64,000 nucleotides of DNA from Arthrobacter sp. Alg241-R88 (GCF_900537115.1 NZ_UNRG01000006.1:230746-294745); one strand, 5' to 3'. Counted from the first letter of the stretch, positions 24,505 through 33,542 are shown. The notes: a model not told the origin generated them from the sequence alone. A program made the numbers and translations.

Positions 24505-26382
24505 ATTCGCACTCCATCCTTTGTGCTGCCCGCCGCAGCAGTGTTGGTCTCCGCCGTCGCCCTTTCCACCGCATCCGTGCCGGCGTCAGCAGCCCCGCCG
24601 GCAGATGCCGGCGAAACGGGCCGCTACATCGTCCGGTACGCTGCCAATGCCGACGTAGCCGCGGAGGCAGCCGGGCTGCGGACGCAGGGGCTCGGCGTCG
24701 GCCGTACTTTTGCCCACGCCGTCCGTGGTGCCGTGGTTACCGCCAATCCTGCACAGGCAGCGGCGCTGGCACGCTCCGGCCGCGTGGTGTCGGTGGAAGC
24801 CGATGCCCCCGTCAGGCTCTCCGCAACCCAGCAGCCAGCACCTTGGGGCCTGGACCGGGTGGACCAGAGGCCCCTGCCCTTGTCCGGGTCCTACTCCTGG
24901 ACGGCATCCGGAGCCGGCGTGAGCGCGTACGTGGTGGACACCGGTGTCCTGGCCTCGCATGCGGACTTCGGCGGGCGGGTGGCGGCCGGCTGGAGCGCCG
25001 TCGCTGACGGCCGGGGCTCCAGCGACTGCAACGGGCACGGCACCCACGTGGCAGGATCGGTGGCCGGGTCCACTTACGGTGTAGCCAAGGGCGCTACCGT
25101 CGTGCCGGTCCGGGTGCTCGACTGCAACGGCTCCGGCTACAACTCAGACGTGGTGGCGGGCCTGGACTGGATCGCGGCCCACCATACGGCGGGAACGCCC
25201 GCAGTGGCCAACCTCAGCCTGGGCGGCGGAGCCAGTACCGCCGTGGACGCGGCCATCCAGGCGGTAATGAACGACGGCGTCACTGCTGTGGTTGCCGCCG
25301 GCAACTCCGCCGTGGATGCCTGCGGGAGCTCTCCCGCCCGCGTTCCGGCAGCCGTCACCGTAGCTGCCAGTGACTCATCTGACCGTCAGGCGTCCTTCTC
25401 CAACTTCGGATCCTGCGTGGACCTCTACGCACCCGGGGTGGGGATTACCTCAACCCATCACACGTCTGCCACCGCCACTGCATCCATGTCCGGAACCTCC
25501 ATGGCCGCTCCCCACGTGGCGGGGGCAGCAGCAGTGCTGCTTTCCCAGAACCCCGCGCTCTCACCGGCCCAGGTGGCGGGCACGCTCACGTCCAATGCAA
25601 CCGCAGGCGTCATTACCGGGGCCACCAGCGGAACCCCCAACCGCCTGCTGTTTGCCGGCGCTGCTGCTGCCGCACCGGCACCCGCCCCCGCTCCCGCTAC
25701 GGCCCCCGCCCCCGCTCCCGCTCCGGCCCCCGCCCCCGCTCCGGCGCCCACTGTCACTGCCATCACCCCGGGATCCAACGCAACGGCAGTAGCAGCGGGA
25801 GCCAACGTGACTGCCACCTTCAGCGCCGCGGTCCAGGGCGTTACCGCCGGAACGTTTGTGCTCAGGAATGCGGCCGGCAGCGCCATCCCGGCCACGGTCA
25901 CCTACAACTCCACCACCCGTACGGCCACACTGGACCCGGCTGCCGGCCTGCCCGTTGACGCAACCTACACGGCCACACTGGTGGGCGGAGCCTCCGCCAT
26001 CCGCGACGCCGCAGGAACCCCGTTGGCCTCCGTCACCTGGAGCTTCCTCACCGGCCCGGCCCCCGTGGTCACCGCCTCCACACCTGGCAGCAACGCGCTG
26101 CTGGTCCGGCGGACCAACAACATCAGCGTTACCTTCAACGAGGCCGTCCAGGGGGTGGCCGGGGCGACGTTCGCGGTAAAGAACGCTGGCACCGGCGCGG
26201 TGGTTCCGGCCGCCGTGTACCGGAACGGCACCACCAACCAGTGGATCCTGGACCCCCAGCAGGCGCTGGCAGCCAAGACCAAGTACGCCGTGACGGTGAC
26301 CGGTGGCAGCGCCGGAGTCCGCGACCTCGCCGGAAACCCGTTCGCCGGCAGGAGTTGGCAGTTCACCACCGGCTCGTTCTAG
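24505..26382 (+). CDS. secreted subtilisin-like serine protease (S8) with two Ig-like domains
   Basis: An exported protease. Counting from GTG 24523, the triad is D139 (VVDTG), H172 (GHGTHVAG) and S326 (SGTSMAAPH), with N261 in the oxyanion hole. A short propeptide (I9-like, GRYIVRYAANADV) precedes the domain. A Pro-Ala linker of about 30 residues (383-412) leads to two similar Ig-like (SbsA/Big_5-type) domains. No ATG, GTG or TTG with a ribosome site gives a complete signal peptide. AAGGA is seven bases before ATT 24505, which yields a basic start IRTPSFVLPAAAV. I therefore propose an ATT start. GTG 24523 is the fallback. Confidence 0.85.
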   Translation: MRTPSFVLPAAAVLVSAVALSTASVPASAAPPADAGETGRYIVRYAANADVAAEAAGLRTQGLGVGRTFAHAVRGAVVTANPAQAAALARSGRVVSVEADAPVRLSATQQPAPWGLDRVDQRPLPLSGSYSWTASGAGVSAYVVDTGVLASHADFGGRVAAGWSAVADGRGSSDCNGHGTHVAGSVAGSTYGVAKGATVVPVRVLDCNGSGYNSDVVAGLDWIAAHHTAGTPAVANLSLGGGASTAVDAAIQAVMNDGVTAVVAAGNSAVDACGSSPARVPAAVTVAASDSSDRQASFSNFGSCVDLYAPGVGITSTHHTSATATASMSGTSMAAPHVAGAAAVLLSQNPALSPAQVAGTLTSNATAGVITGATSGTPNRLLFAGAAAAAPAPAPAPATAPAPAPAPAPAPAPAPTVTAITPGSNATAVAAGANVTATFSAAVQGVTAGTFVLRNAAGSAIPATVTYNSTTRTATLDPAAGLPVDATYTATLVGGASAIRDAAGTPLASVTWSFLTGPAPVVTASTPGSNALLVRRTNNISVTFNEAVQGVAGATFAVKNAGTGAVVPAAVYRNGTTNQWILDPQQALAAKTKYAVTVTGGSAGVRDLAGNPFAGRSWQFTTGSF

Positions 26383-26400
26383 GCCATCCCAGCGCGGGAG

Positions 26401-27513
26401 CTAGGCCATCTCCAGCACGAACTCGGTGCGCCCATGCGCGGCGCCGTTGATCTGAAGCTCCAACGCGTGCAGTCCCGGATGATGCACCCTGGTGGTCATC
26501 TGCCTGAACGCGTGGCGCTTGGAGATGCTCCTGCTCTCGCCCGGCGCCAGGGTCAGGGTTGAGATCTTGAAGACCTTCGCCGACTGGCTGCCATTGGCCT
26601 TGCGGTAGTGGACCAGGTAATCCACGGCGAGGCGGACATTCCGGGTGCCGGTATTGGAAATCTCGAAGGCGAACGTCAACTCTCCGGGCATCGTGAGGAT
26701 TTCCTGGTCAAGGCGCAGCCCGGAAACGGCCACCGACGCCGGCGTGAAGCCAAGCAGCGCCAGCGCGCCCGGATGCCCCTTCTTGATGAGGGTGCGGAGG
26801 CCATGACGGACCACCCAGCCCGTGTTGCGGTCTGCCGCAGTAAGCCAATGCCGGGCTGTGTCCACAACAGCATCGGGCGCGTGGCGGGCGAGATCGTTGA
26901 GGTGGTTGGCTACAGAACGCCGTACATACTCGGACGGGTCGCGGTAGAGGGCTGTGAGGATGGGCAGGGTGGCTTCTGGCCGCCGGACGAGGGCTGGGAC
27001 GCGCACCGCCCACGGTAGGTATGGACGTGTGCCCTCGCTCGCCAGGCGGCGGACGTGCTCATCAGGGTGTGCTGTCCACGTCAGGATTTCGGCCAGGGCC
27101 CGGTCCATATCCCTGGCCAGGAGGCGGCGGACGGCGAATTCCCCGGTGAGCCGTGGCGTCAGTTCGGCGATCAGGGCCAGGCAGTCGTCGAAGTCCTCCG
27201 CTGCATCCGAGGCGAGGGCGAGGGTGACGGCCGCCTCCGAAACCGGCCAGAGGACCCAGCCTGTGAATTCCGGAACTGCAAGTGCCGCACGGAAGCTGGC
27301 GGACGCCGTCGTATATCCCGGGACCGCACCCGTGCTGATATCGGCCACAAGGGCATCGGCCACCAGGTCGGTCCGTGCACGTAAGTTCAGGTCACCCAGC
27401 AGGGATGCGGTGGCAGCAGTTTGCTTCCACTCCACCGTGGGCGCACTTTCCGTCAAGATATGCGTGAGCATGCCTATGCCCGGAGGATCAATCAGTTCGT
27501 TCATCACGCCCAT
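26401..27513 (-). CDS. DNA alkylation repair protein, AlkC-like (HEAT repeats plus Ig-like domain)
   Basis: A 370-residue protein. Residues about 90-250 are HEAT-like repeats with WTAHPDEHVRRLASEGTRPYLPWA and DPSEYVRRSVANHLNDLARHAP, the hallmark of the AlkC/AlkD DNA glycosylase superfamily that removes N3/N7-alkylpurines. The C-terminal 110 residues (from about 265) look like an Ig-like beta domain (FAFEISNTGTRNVRLAVDYLVHY, LAPGESRSISKRHAF), as described for AlkC. Activity is inferred from the family. It converges with the protease gene. Confidence 0.8.
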   Translation of the reverse strand: MGVMNELIDPPGIGMLTHILTESAPTVEWKQTAATASLLGDLNLRARTDLVADALVADISTGAVPGYTTASASFRAALAVPEFTGWVLWPVSEAAVTLALASDAAEDFDDCLALIAELTPRLTGEFAVRRLLARDMDRALAEILTWTAHPDEHVRRLASEGTRPYLPWAVRVPALVRRPEATLPILTALYRDPSEYVRRSVANHLNDLARHAPDAVVDTARHWLTAADRNTGWVVRHGLRTLIKKGHPGALALLGFTPASVAVSGLRLDQEILTMPGELTFAFEISNTGTRNVRLAVDYLVHYRKANGSQSAKVFKISTLTLAPGESRSISKRHAFRQMTTRVHHPGLHALELQINGAAHGRTEFVLEMA

Positions 27514-27657
27514 GCAGTCAGGCTACCGTCGGGCTACGACAGTTCGCGCGGCCGCCGGATTTCCTGATGGAAAGGACCGGACCCGATACCGCGCCAAGGC
27601 CGGGCAACCGGGATAATCTTCACCCTAGGCAAATCTCCATCTAGGGACGGGCATGCA

Positions 27658-28458
27658 GTGGCACAGCAGGGATCAGCGGGTTCCGGGGCTACCGGTAAAA
27701 GGGCCAGCAAGTGGCGGGTCTTCCATGACAAATTCGTGGTGGAGGAGCGCTATGTGGAGCCGGACGACCGGCGGGGCCTGTACCGGGCGTCGATCGTTCT
27801 GGTGGCGCTGGGGGTGGCGCTCTTCATCGCCACCCTGATCAGCGTGGTGCAGGCCGATGGCCTCTCCGCCGCCGACGGCCCGGTGCGCGACTGGCTGCTC
27901 GGGCTGAGGTCACAGACCCTCACAGTCGTCATGATCTTCCTGGCCGTGGTCTTCGGTCCGGTCGCCCTCCCCATCATCGTCCTGGTGGTGGTTGCCGCCT
28001 GGGGCTTCGCGGCAAAGCACGCCTGGCGCCCTATCCTGCTGGCCTCCGCGATGATTACGGGCGTCATCATTTCGCAGATCATCCTCCAGATTGTGCGGCG
28101 GTCCCGTCCTCCGGTGGACCAGATGCTCTTCGGCATTGACCACACCTTTTCGTTCCCGTCCGGGCATGTCCTGGGGGCCTGTGACTTCCTGTTGGTGGGT
28201 GCCTTTTTGATCTACTCCCGGCGAAGCAACCGGCGGGCTGCCGTGTTCGGGTTCATTGGGGCAGGCATCGGCATTGTGCTGGCGGCCCTCAGCCGTTTGT
28301 ACCTGGGATACCACTGGCTCAGCGATGCCCTGGCATCGCTATCGCTGTCCTTGGTGATCCTGGGCGGAGTAATCGCCCTCGACACCTGGCGGACGGCGAG
28401 GGTTCCAGGCGAGCGGATCACCGGCGAACTGTCCAAGGCGGACGTGCCGCGGGACTGA
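27658..28458 (+). CDS. PAP2-family phosphatase (membrane)
   Basis: A 266-residue membrane phosphatase. A soluble N-terminal stretch of about 45 residues is followed by six membrane helices. The three PAP2 motifs are present: RRSRPPVDQ (motif 1), FPSGHVLG (motif 2, PSGH) and SRLYLGYHWLSD (motif 3). It would hydrolyse phosphatidate, undecaprenyl pyrophosphate or a similar lipid phosphate. GTG 27658 is the start, with GGGACGGG upstream. Divergent from the AlkC-like gene. Confidence 0.88.
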   Translation: MAQQGSAGSGATGKRASKWRVFHDKFVVEERYVEPDDRRGLYRASIVLVALGVALFIATLISVVQADGLSAADGPVRDWLLGLRSQTLTVVMIFLAVVFGPVALPIIVLVVVAAWGFAAKHAWRPILLASAMITGVIISQIILQIVRRSRPPVDQMLFGIDHTFSFPSGHVLGACDFLLVGAFLIYSRRSNRRAAVFGFIGAGIGIVLAALSRLYLGYHWLSDALASLSLSLVILGGVIALDTWRTARVPGERITGELSKADVPRD

Positions 28459-28507
28459 ACTCCGGGAGGTTGAACAAGGCGTTCCAAGGAGGCCGAAGTG
28501 CGGGTGC

Positions 28508-28573
28508 CGGTGAGCCGGGCGGGGCGCTGAAGCGGCTGGCCGTCGTCGTGCCTTTCACGCCGCCGGCTCACCG
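28508..28573. terminator. inverted repeat between PAP2 and MerR genes
   Basis: Eleven-base arms CGGTGAGCCGG (28508-28518) and CCGGCTCACCG (28563-28573) with a 44-base interior, between two convergent genes. The right arm is duplicated in tandem (CCGGCTCA twice). Confidence 0.45.
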
Positions 28574-28578
28574 CCGGC

Positions 28579-28899
28579 TCACGCCGGTGGCCGGGACCGC
28601 GCCCGCTTGAGCGCCCGATGGAGCTTGACGTTGGCTTCCTCCAGCTCCAGCACCTTGGCAACGCCTGCCAGGTTCAGGCCCTGTTCCAGGAGTTCGCCGA
28701 TCCGCAGCAGCACGGCGATGTCGGCATCGCTGTATTGCCGTGTGCCGCCGGAAGTACGCGACGGCCTGAGCAGGCCCCGCGTCTCATAGAGCCGGATGTT
28801 CTGCTGGCCGGTCCCTGCCAGCTCCGCGGCCACGGAGATGGCATACAGTGCGCGTCCCTTTGCGGGCGCTTGCGCCCGTCCTGCTTCCTGCCCTGCCAT
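28579..28899 (-). CDS. MerR-family regulator, HspR-like
   Basis: A 106-residue regulator with a MerR helix-turn-helix: [45 protein letters not shown] (residues 17-61) and a short leucine-rich helix ([19 protein letters not shown]). Size and the lack of an effector domain fit HspR, the heat-shock repressor of Actinobacteria. It diverges from an Hsp20 gene, 134 bases away, followed by a J-domain gene, which supports a stress-regulator role. Confidence 0.85.
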   Translation of the reverse strand: MAGQEAGRAQAPAKGRALYAISVAAELAGTGQQNIRLYETRGLLRPSRTSGGTRQYSDADIAVLLRIGELLEQGLNLAGVAKVLELEEANVKLHRALKRARSRPPA

Positions 28900-28957
28900 C
28901 AGTTCTCCAGAAATTGTCGGTGAGTCTTGCTTCAGTTTCCCACGGGTGCTATAAAAA

Positions 28958-28979
28958 ATCTATATCCATCACCATAGAT
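28958..28979. promoter_or_regulatory. inverted repeat in the MerR/Hsp20 divergent promoter region
   Basis: ATCTAT-N10-ATAGAT lies next to an AT-rich tract (CTATAAAAAAT) between the regulator and Hsp20 genes. It does not match the classical HAIR element, so assignment to HspR is uncertain. Confidence 0.35.
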
Positions 28980-29033
28980 CATGGGAGCGGATATGGTATC
29001 GATCCAACATCTGAAAAGCTGAAGGAGTGGGAA

Positions 29034-29465
29034 ATGATGTTGATGCGTACGGACCCGTTCCGTGAGCTGGACCGGCTCACGCAGCAGGTCTTTGGGACCG
29101 CCGCCCGCCCGGCCGCCATGCCCATGGATGCCTGGCAGGAAGACGGTGAGTTCGTGGTGGCCTTCGATCTTCCGGGCGTCAAGCTCGATTCGCTGGACCT
29201 GAACGTTGAGCGCAACGTCCTTACCGTCCGGGCGGAACGCCAGGACCCCACCCAGCCCAATGTTGAGCTGGTTGCCTCCGAGCGTCCGCGCGGCGTCTTC
29301 AGCCGCCAGTTGATCCTGGGCGACACCCTGAACACGGACAACATCAAGGCCAGTTACGACCAAGGCGTCCTGACGCTGCGGATCCCCGTGGCGGAAAAGG
29401 CCAAGCCGCGCAAGATCGAAATCGAGACGCAGCAGCAGGGCCAGATGCAACAGATCGGAACCTAG
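29034..29465 (+). CDS. Hsp20/alpha-crystallin small heat-shock protein
   Basis: A 143-residue ATP-independent holdase. It begins with [20 protein letters not shown], as in actinobacterial Hsp18-type proteins, and the alpha-crystallin domain runs about residues 35-125 ([30 protein letters not shown], ending [20 protein letters not shown] with the I-x-V tail). GAAGGAG precedes the ATG. It is the first gene of a short stress operon with the J-domain protein 82 bases downstream. Confidence 0.92.
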   Translation: MMLMRTDPFRELDRLTQQVFGTAARPAAMPMDAWQEDGEFVVAFDLPGVKLDSLDLNVERNVLTVRAERQDPTQPNVELVASERPRGVFSRQLILGDTLNTDNIKASYDQGVLTLRIPVAEKAKPRKIEIETQQQGQMQQIGT

Positions 29466-29547
29466 GCCAGCGGTGGACGGCGCAGGGCAACCCCTGGTTG
29501 CCCTGCGCCGCCCGGATTCGGAACTGAGCTGGAACCGGAAGACTGAC

Positions 29548-29967
29548 ATGAGCCAAACCCCGGATTACTACGCCGCCCTGCACATCCCGCATGACGCCAC
29601 GCGGCAGCAGATCTCACGCGCCTACCGTGCCCTGATGCGCAACCATCACCCGGACATGGAAGGCGGAAGGGCTGCGTCGGGTGTGCACGAGGGCGCCCAG
29701 GACGCGGTGCAGAAGACCGGGTCTGGTGGAGGAACGTCACCGGAAGCGGAGCTGCTGCGCATTATGCAGGCCTTCGCCGTCCTGCGCGATCCTGCCCGGC
29801 GGGCAGCGTATGACCGCGAGGTGGAGGCGCAGCCGGCAGTCCGTGCAGTACCGGCATCCCAAGCGGGGACGGAGATCCCGGTCCGCAAGGTCCGGCACGC
29901 CGCCAGCCGGGGCGGGAACATCATACGAATCACACCCGTGCGCTGGGAAAGCGGCCCCTGGGCCTAG
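29548..29967 (+). CDS. J-domain (DnaJ-like) protein
   Basis: A 139-residue protein. The J domain occupies residues about 6-85: DYYAALHIPHDATRQQISRAYRALMRNHHPDM with the essential HPD, then a long Gly/Ser-rich insertion (about residues 40-65) before the closing helix LRIMQAFAVLRDPARRAAYDREV. No Gly/Phe, zinc-finger or client domains. It probably stimulates a DnaK ATPase for a specific client. Start at MSQTPDYY was chosen because the J domain begins there. Confidence 0.85.
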   Translation: MSQTPDYYAALHIPHDATRQQISRAYRALMRNHHPDMEGGRAASGVHEGAQDAVQKTGSGGGTSPEAELLRIMQAFAVLRDPARRAAYDREVEAQPAVRAVPASQAGTEIPVRKVRHAASRGGNIIRITPVRWESGPWA

Positions 29968-30043
29968 CTGCCACAACACCTGTCATGCCGCAGCAAACCC
30001 CCGCGATCCAGCCCGAAAACCACTTCGAGAGGCGGAGAACTGT

Positions 30044-30421
30044 ATGAGCGATTGGCGCCGCTATGATTCACACCTGATGCCTGCATTCCACGAGCGCTTC
30101 GAACAACGGTGGGGCCAGGGTACCGCTCCGTTTTTGGATCCGGAGGCACATGAGGAGCCGGTTCCACGTGCCCAGTGGATCAACCCCGCAACCGGAGCGG
30201 CGCTGGCTGTGGTGCCGGTATGGACGAACGACGAGAGGCAGCAACGGTCCTTCGGCGTCTTCTATCTTCCGCCCGCGGGGGACATCTGGGTGCTGCGGCC
30301 GGGCTACACCGGCTACCTGGAACCGGCGGACGGCGAAACGGAGCACCTGGTCACGTTGCGGAACGATGCTTTCCGCAAGGCCGTGGCGCACGCAAAGGAA
30401 TTTCTGTTCGGCGACCAGTAA
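30044..30421 (+). CDS. conserved hypothetical protein (125 aa)
   Basis: A 125-residue soluble protein of unknown function, with W/Y-rich segments (SDWRRYDSHLMPAFHERFEQRWGQG; FYLPPAGDIWVLRPGYTGYLEPADGETEHLVTL). It may be a single alpha/beta domain. It follows the J-domain gene by 76 bases on the same strand and could be co-transcribed with the heat-shock genes. GAGAGGCGGAG lies about ten bases before the ATG. It converges with the AAA+ gene. Confidence 0.65.
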   Translation: MSDWRRYDSHLMPAFHERFEQRWGQGTAPFLDPEAHEEPVPRAQWINPATGAALAVVPVWTNDERQQRSFGVFYLPPAGDIWVLRPGYTGYLEPADGETEHLVTLRNDAFRKAVAHAKEFLFGDQ

Positions 30422-30452
30422 TCCCGGGAAGCCTCTCAGCGCAGGGCTGCCG

Positions 30453-31841
30453 TTAGGCGATTCCTGCCGCGCCGCTGCCCAGCAGGCTCCTGGTCAGGGA
30501 TTCGGCGTCGCCCAGCAGTTCTTCTGCCGCCGTTGCCAGATGGGAATCGGACACCGGCACGTCCTCGAGTGCTGCGGCCACCACGGCCCGGCGCACCAGT
30601 TCGCGGGCGAAGGAAGCGGTGGTTCCGTCGGTGCGCTCGGCGGCGGCAGCCACGGCGTCGGGACTGAAACCGGCCTGCCGGCCGTAGAGGCGAAGGAGCT
30701 CAATCCGTTCGTGGAGTGCAGGCAGCGGGATCTCCACCGCAAGGTCTACCCGGCCGGGCCGCTGCGCCAGCGCGCGCTCCAGCATGTCCGGCCGGTTGGT
30801 GGTGAGCACAAATGCGACGTCGGCGTCATTATCCAGGCCGTCCATGGCATCCAGGACTTCAAAGAGGAGCGGCTGCGGCCCGTGGCCGAAACTCCGGTCC
30901 TCGGCGATGAGGTCGCAGTCCTCGAGCACTACCATCGAGGGCTGCAAGGCGCGGGCCATCCGTGCCGCCTCCGAGATCCGGGCGAGCGAACCGCCGCTGA
31001 GGAGGATGGCGGTAGTGCCCTCGCTTTGGCCGAGCAGATAGCGGACGGTGTGCGTTTTGCCTGTTCCGGGAGGTCCGTACAGCAGGACGCCCCGTTTGAG
31101 GTGCTGTCCGTGGCGCTTCAGGGACTCGCGGTGGGCGGCTATGCCGACGGCGTGGCCCGCCACCTTGTGCAGGAGGCCAGGCGGAAGAATGACCTCCTGC
31201 TCGTGCAGCTGCGGCCGGTGATGGAAGGTCACCCCGCCGCTGCTGGGCCCGAACTCACCCATGGCCAGGGATATGACCTGGCCCTTGAAAACACTCTGGC
31301 TGTCCATCCGGCGCCGGTACTCGGCCAGGAACGCAGCCCCCGTTTCGGTGTCTTCAGGCGCCACCTCCAGGGTAGCGGTTTGCCGCCCGGACCGGGGATC
31401 CGCCGCCCGCTGCAGGACGGCCAGCCGCCCGCCGTCGTACGTTAAGAGCCGCACCCCGAAACCCACCGCCTGGCGCTGGCTGTCCGGCCCCACAGGCAGG
31501 TTGATGTAGTCGGGCTGGGCCAGCGGGAATTGCGGAAAGGCCTGTGATTGCTGAAGCATGTCGCTCAACGACTGGTGGTGCCGCTGGCCGCCGCCGCCGA
31601 CCCCCACCAGCCTGCTGTCCGGGTCCAGGGCCGCGAGCCCGGCCATAACGATGTCCGCATCAACGAACCGGTGGGGCGGAATCTGTTCCTCCACCACCGC
31701 AAGGTCTTCGGCAGCCAGGCCCAGGTGCCCGGTCAGCGTATCCAGCAGCTGCACCCCGGCCTGGCGCCTGTGGCTGCGGGCCTGTGCCAGCTGCACCAGA
31801 TCAGCAAAATCGTCGATGAACTTCCCCAGTTTTTCATCCAT
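30453..31841 (-). CDS. AAA+ family ATPase
   Basis: A 462-residue ATPase. The C-terminal half is a classic AAA module: Walker A YGPPGTGKTHT (near 255-265), Walker B VVLEDCDLI, sensor 1 VLTTNRPDMLERAL and arginine residues AQRPGRVDLAVEIP. The N-terminal 225 residues match no domain I recognise and may bind a partner or substrate. It is not FtsH or ClpX (no protease or zinc domain). Divergent from the beta-glucosidase gene. Confidence 0.85.
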   Translation of the reverse strand: MDEKLGKFIDDFADLVQLAQARSHRRQAGVQLLDTLTGHLGLAAEDLAVVEEQIPPHRFVDADIVMAGLAALDPDSRLVGVGGGGQRHHQSLSDMLQQSQAFPQFPLAQPDYINLPVGPDSQRQAVGFGVRLLTYDGGRLAVLQRAADPRSGRQTATLEVAPEDTETGAAFLAEYRRRMDSQSVFKGQVISLAMGEFGPSSGGVTFHHRPQLHEQEVILPPGLLHKVAGHAVGIAAHRESLKRHGQHLKRGVLLYGPPGTGKTHTVRYLLGQSEGTTAILLSGGSLARISEAARMARALQPSMVVLEDCDLIAEDRSFGHGPQPLLFEVLDAMDGLDNDADVAFVLTTNRPDMLERALAQRPGRVDLAVEIPLPALHERIELLRLYGRQAGFSPDAVAAAAERTDGTTASFARELVRRAVVAAALEDVPVSDSHLATAAEELLGDAESLTRSLLGSGAAGIA

Positions 31842-31962
31842 TCCCAGACCCTAGCAGCACGCTCACCGGCACCCTGGGAATCGTGCGAGGATATGGTCCT
31901 GACCTCGCGGAAGTTGAAGGACTCCGCAGGTGCCGTCCTGTTCGTCAGTAAGGGTTGAATCA

Positions 31963-33510
31963 ATGCACATTACCGCCAGGGACCTCGCAGCACTCATCCC
32001 GCCGGGGTTCACCCTCGGCGTGGCCACCGCAGCCTTCCAGATCGAAGGCGCGCTGGATGAGGACGGCCGCGGACCTGCAGGCTGGGACGTGTTTTCCCGC
32101 AAGCCCGGCGCCATCGTCGAGGACCACAGCCCGGCCGTAGCGTGCGACCATTACCACCGCATGCCCCAGGACGTGGCGCTCATGAAGCAGCTCGGTGTGG
32201 ACTCGTACCGGTTCTCGTTCGCCTGGCCCCGTATCCAGCCCACGGGCAGCGGCCCCGCAAACCGCGCCGGCCTGGCCTTTTACGACCGGCTGCTGGACGA
32301 ACTCCTCGCCAATGGCATCTCACCCATGGCCACGATCTACCACTGGGACACTCCCCTCGCTTTGGACGAGGCCGGCGGCTGGATGAACCGCGATACCGCC
32401 TACCGCCTGGGGGAGTACGCCGGCATCCTCGCCGAAAAGTTCGGCGACAGGGTAGCCCGGTGGGTGACCATCAATGAGCCCGCCACCGTGAGCACCAACG
32501 GATATTCGCTCGGCCTGCATTCGCCCGGGAAGGAGCTCGTCCTGAACGCCTTCCCCACAGTCCATCACCAGCTGCTGGGCCATGGCCTGGCCGTGCAGGC
32601 CCTGCGTGCCGCGAATGTGCCCGGGGAAATCGGCATGACCAACGTGTACTCGCCCATGGTCCCGAACTCCATCAACCCGCTGGACTACATCAGCGCAGGC
32701 CTGATGGACCTGGCCCAGAACCGTCTCTATGCGGACCCCGTGCTGACCGGAAAATATCCGGACCTGATCCGGGCCGCCAAGTTCTTCAGCGCCTTCGACC
32801 ACCCCGCCGAGGACATGGAACTCATCTCCCAGCCGCTCGATTTCTACGGGCTCAACTACTACATGCCCACCAAGGTGGCCGTCGGGCCCGGCGCAGGCGC
32901 GGTGCCGGCGAGCATGGCCGAGGCCATGGGCAGCGACCTCAGCGCGGCGGGCAGCGGTGGAACCCCCTTCCACGTGGAAACCTGGCCGGAGGCAGACATC
33001 ACGTCCTACGGCTGGCCGGTGAAACCGGAGTACATGGGAGTCGCGCTGAAGGAAATGGCCGAACGGTACCCCAACCTGCCGCCCGTCATCCTCACCGAGG
33101 GCGGGGCCAGCTTCGAGGACATCATCGTCCGGGACAAATCCACCAACACCCGCTTCATCCCGGACGAGCGGCGCCTGAAGTACCTTTCGGACCATCTTGA
33201 GGCCGCGCTGCGGGCCACCGCACCGGGTGGTGACGCTGAGTCGATCGATTTGCGCGGCTACTACGTCTGGTCCCTCCTGGACAACTTCGAGTGGTCGGCC
33301 GGCTACAACCAACCCTTCGGCCTGCTCCATGTGGACTTCGAGACCCAGGAGCGGACGCCCAAGGCCTCCTACTTCTGGTACCAGGAACTCATCGAGGAGC
33401 GCGACCTTGTCAACGCCGCGGGGGCGGCCATCGCGCAGGCAGCAGCGCCTGAGGTCCTTGATACCGAAGCGCCCGACGACGGCGTGGCGCCTTTGGGTGC
33501 CAGCGCCTAG
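31963..33510 (+). CDS. glycoside hydrolase family 1 beta-glucosidase
   Basis: A 515-residue cytoplasmic retaining glycosidase. The acid/base is E172 (TINEPATV) and the nucleophile is E379 in ILTEGGAS, where the usual TENG motif is TEGG. TIYHWDTPLALDEAGGW and the closing DNFEWSAGYNQPFGLLHVD are GH1 landmarks. It hydrolyses beta-glucosides or related sugars. ATG 31963 was preferred because the barrel starts FTLGVATAAFQIEGA soon after. No sugar transporter is adjacent. Confidence 0.92.
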   Translation: MHITARDLAALIPPGFTLGVATAAFQIEGALDEDGRGPAGWDVFSRKPGAIVEDHSPAVACDHYHRMPQDVALMKQLGVDSYRFSFAWPRIQPTGSGPANRAGLAFYDRLLDELLANGISPMATIYHWDTPLALDEAGGWMNRDTAYRLGEYAGILAEKFGDRVARWVTINEPATVSTNGYSLGLHSPGKELVLNAFPTVHHQLLGHGLAVQALRAANVPGEIGMTNVYSPMVPNSINPLDYISAGLMDLAQNRLYADPVLTGKYPDLIRAAKFFSAFDHPAEDMELISQPLDFYGLNYYMPTKVAVGPGAGAVPASMAEAMGSDLSAAGSGGTPFHVETWPEADITSYGWPVKPEYMGVALKEMAERYPNLPPVILTEGGASFEDIIVRDKSTNTRFIPDERRLKYLSDHLEAALRATAPGGDAESIDLRGYYVWSLLDNFEWSAGYNQPFGLLHVDFETQERTPKASYFWYQELIEERDLVNAAGAAIAQAAAPEVLDTEAPDDGVAPLGASA

Positions 33511-33542
33511 GGCGTTCGCGGCTGCTGGAGCTTGGGGCCGGG

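Noticed and set aside
25670..25760. Tandem repeat as a mobile or regulatory element
   Set aside because: It encodes the Pro-Ala linker between the protease and Ig-like domains, an ordinary cause of DNA repetition.
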